Source: CAIKMD01 sp963702925 (lineage in GTDB: Bacteria > Pseudomonadota > Alphaproteobacteria > ATCC43930 > CGMCC-115725). From it: a DNA stretch of 64,000 bases. The stretch is from NCBI GenBank assembly GCA_963702925.1, contig OY969771.1:4092001-4156000 (forward strand). The letters are read 5' to 3'. Each line of letters opens with the position of its first letter. Positions within the stretch are counted from its first letter, which is position 1. The position numbers and the translations under genes are program-made. The notes beneath the pieces were generated by a model that saw only the letters and a program-made list of their open reading frames with translations, was not told where the DNA came from and searched no databases. This document shows, in pieces, positions 63,191-64,000 of the stretch.

Positions 63191-64000
63191 CTACGGGCTT
63201 ACTTCCTCGAGCACGCGCTGGCGGGTTTCGACCATGAACACGGCTGCGACGCCGCCGATCAGCGCCACGATCGACATCGCGAAGAACACGCCGCCGATGC
63301 CGTAAGAGGGCAGCACGAAGCCGACCATGAGCGGCCCGACCGTCGCGGCGATGCGCAGCCAGAAGGTCGCCCAGCTGAGGCCCAAAGCGCGCATGCGCGT
63401 CGGATAGATTTCGGCCGTGTAAAGAAAGATGCTCATGCTGACCGAACCGGTCCACAGCGTGGTGAAACCGTAACCGAGCACCATGCCGAACGCCGTTGCC
63501 GACCCGACCGCCCACAGTTCGATCAGCCCCGCCAACACCAAGATGTAAGCGCCGATAAACCAAAGGCGCCGCCCGGTGCGGTCGATCAGCAAGGCGCACA
63601 GGATCGCGCCGAGCACGGTGCCGAGCGGGGCCGCGACCGCGTAGTTGAGCGATTGCTGCAAGCTTAGATGATAGACTTCTCGGTAGAGCGTCGGGACCCA
63701 GCTCTGCATGCCTTGCGAAATGAGATAGGTCGAGGCCCACAAGACCCAGACCAGCAATGTGCGCCGTCGGTACTGGCCTTGAAAAAGCTCTTGCCAGCGC
63801 GTGCGCGCGCCGGTCTTTGCCATTTTAAAGTCGGCCGGCGGCGGCAAAACCCGCTCGCCATTGCGCGAGACGATGCGTTCGATCTCGGTAAGGATCTTGT
63901 CGGCTTCGTCGAGCCTTCCTTTGCTGGCGAGCCAGCGCGGCGATTCCGGACAATAACGCCGCAGCGCCAGGGCCAGAAGCGCCGGCACCGCGCCGACGAT
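63191..64000 (-). CDS. MFS sugar/metabolite transporter, C-terminal part (start outside window)
   Basis: The frame is open to the right edge, so the N-terminal helices lie outside the window. The visible 266 residues show the middle-loop motif PESPRWLASKGRLDEADKIL, typical of MFS sugar porters, then six membrane helices, with the repeat motif LIDRTGRRLWFIG and AEIYPTRMRALGLSWATFWLRIAATVGPLMVGFVL. Substrate cannot be told. It is convergent to glmS, 15 bases apart. Confidence 0.85.
   Translation of the reverse strand: MVGAVPALLALALRRYCPESPRWLASKGRLDEADKILTEIERIVSRNGERVLPPPADFKMAKTGARTRWQELFQGQYRRRTLLVWVLWASTYLISQGMQSWVPTLYREVYHLSLQQSLNYAVAAPLGTVLGAILCALLIDRTGRRLWFIGAYILVLAGLIELWAVGSATAFGMVLGYGFTTLWTGSVSMSIFLYTAEIYPTRMRALGLSWATFWLRIAATVGPLMVGFVLPSYGIGGVFFAMSIVALIGGVAAVFMVETRQRVLEEVSP

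Overview
The window is a GC-rich chromosomal segment of an alphaproteobacterium. The evidence is the GTTC-N7-GTTC SOS box in front of lexA, the gene order ppiD-trpE-trpG-trpD-trpC-moaC-moeA-lexA with gltX and gltA nearby, and the order tpiA-secG-pyrG-kdsA-eno. The genus cannot be read from the sequence alone.

Left part (1-12.3 kb). The tail of a Tad/Flp pilus locus (TadG C-terminus and two TadE-like pseudopilins) is followed by a compact type I secretion locus: a 697-residue substrate with twelve exact 20-residue repeats, its ABC exporter and its HlyD-type adaptor. Then come a GT87-like membrane protein, an MlaC-like periplasmic protein, a small secreted protein, a small lipoprotein, a bacteriohemerythrin and two uncharacterised genes. 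A perfect 16-bp palindrome lies upstream of the hemerythrin gene.

Integrated element (12,337-26,445). A 51-bp direct repeat of the 3' end of a tRNA-Lys(UUU) gene bounds a 14-kb element. It carries a tyrosine integrase, an AlpA-like regulator, a winged-helix protein with 78-bp tandem repeats and iteron-like words in its gene, a degenerate recombinase-like protein, an HK97-type capsid gene, a tail tape-measure gene, a HigB/HigA-type toxin-antitoxin pair with a very short predicted leader, and a P-loop NTPase. Terminase and portal genes are not recognisable, so it is a decayed prophage or a satellite-like element.

Middle part (26.5-48.1 kb). A Fur-box-like site sits between a membrane protein gene and a divergent three-gene operon (periplasmic protein, outer-membrane barrel, cupredoxin), which suggests metal uptake. 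Then follow a lytic transglycosylase-like protein, citrate synthase, glutamyl-tRNA synthetase, ComEC, and an unusual soluble protein fusing a chemoreceptor signalling domain to a C-terminal UrtA-like urea-binding domain. After it come lexA, moeA, moaC, the trp genes (with a divergent polysaccharide-deacetylase-like gene between trpG and trpE) and ppiD.

Right part (48.1-64 kb). tpiA, secG and pyrG are separated from kdsA and eno by a type I restriction-modification locus. Its hsdS has two frame breaks, and a DUF4160/DUF2442 pair sits between hsdS and hsdR. The enolase gene has a one-base insertion. glmU, glmS and a truncated MFS transporter gene close the window. kdsA, glmU and glmS supply cell-envelope sugars; tpiA and eno are glycolytic.
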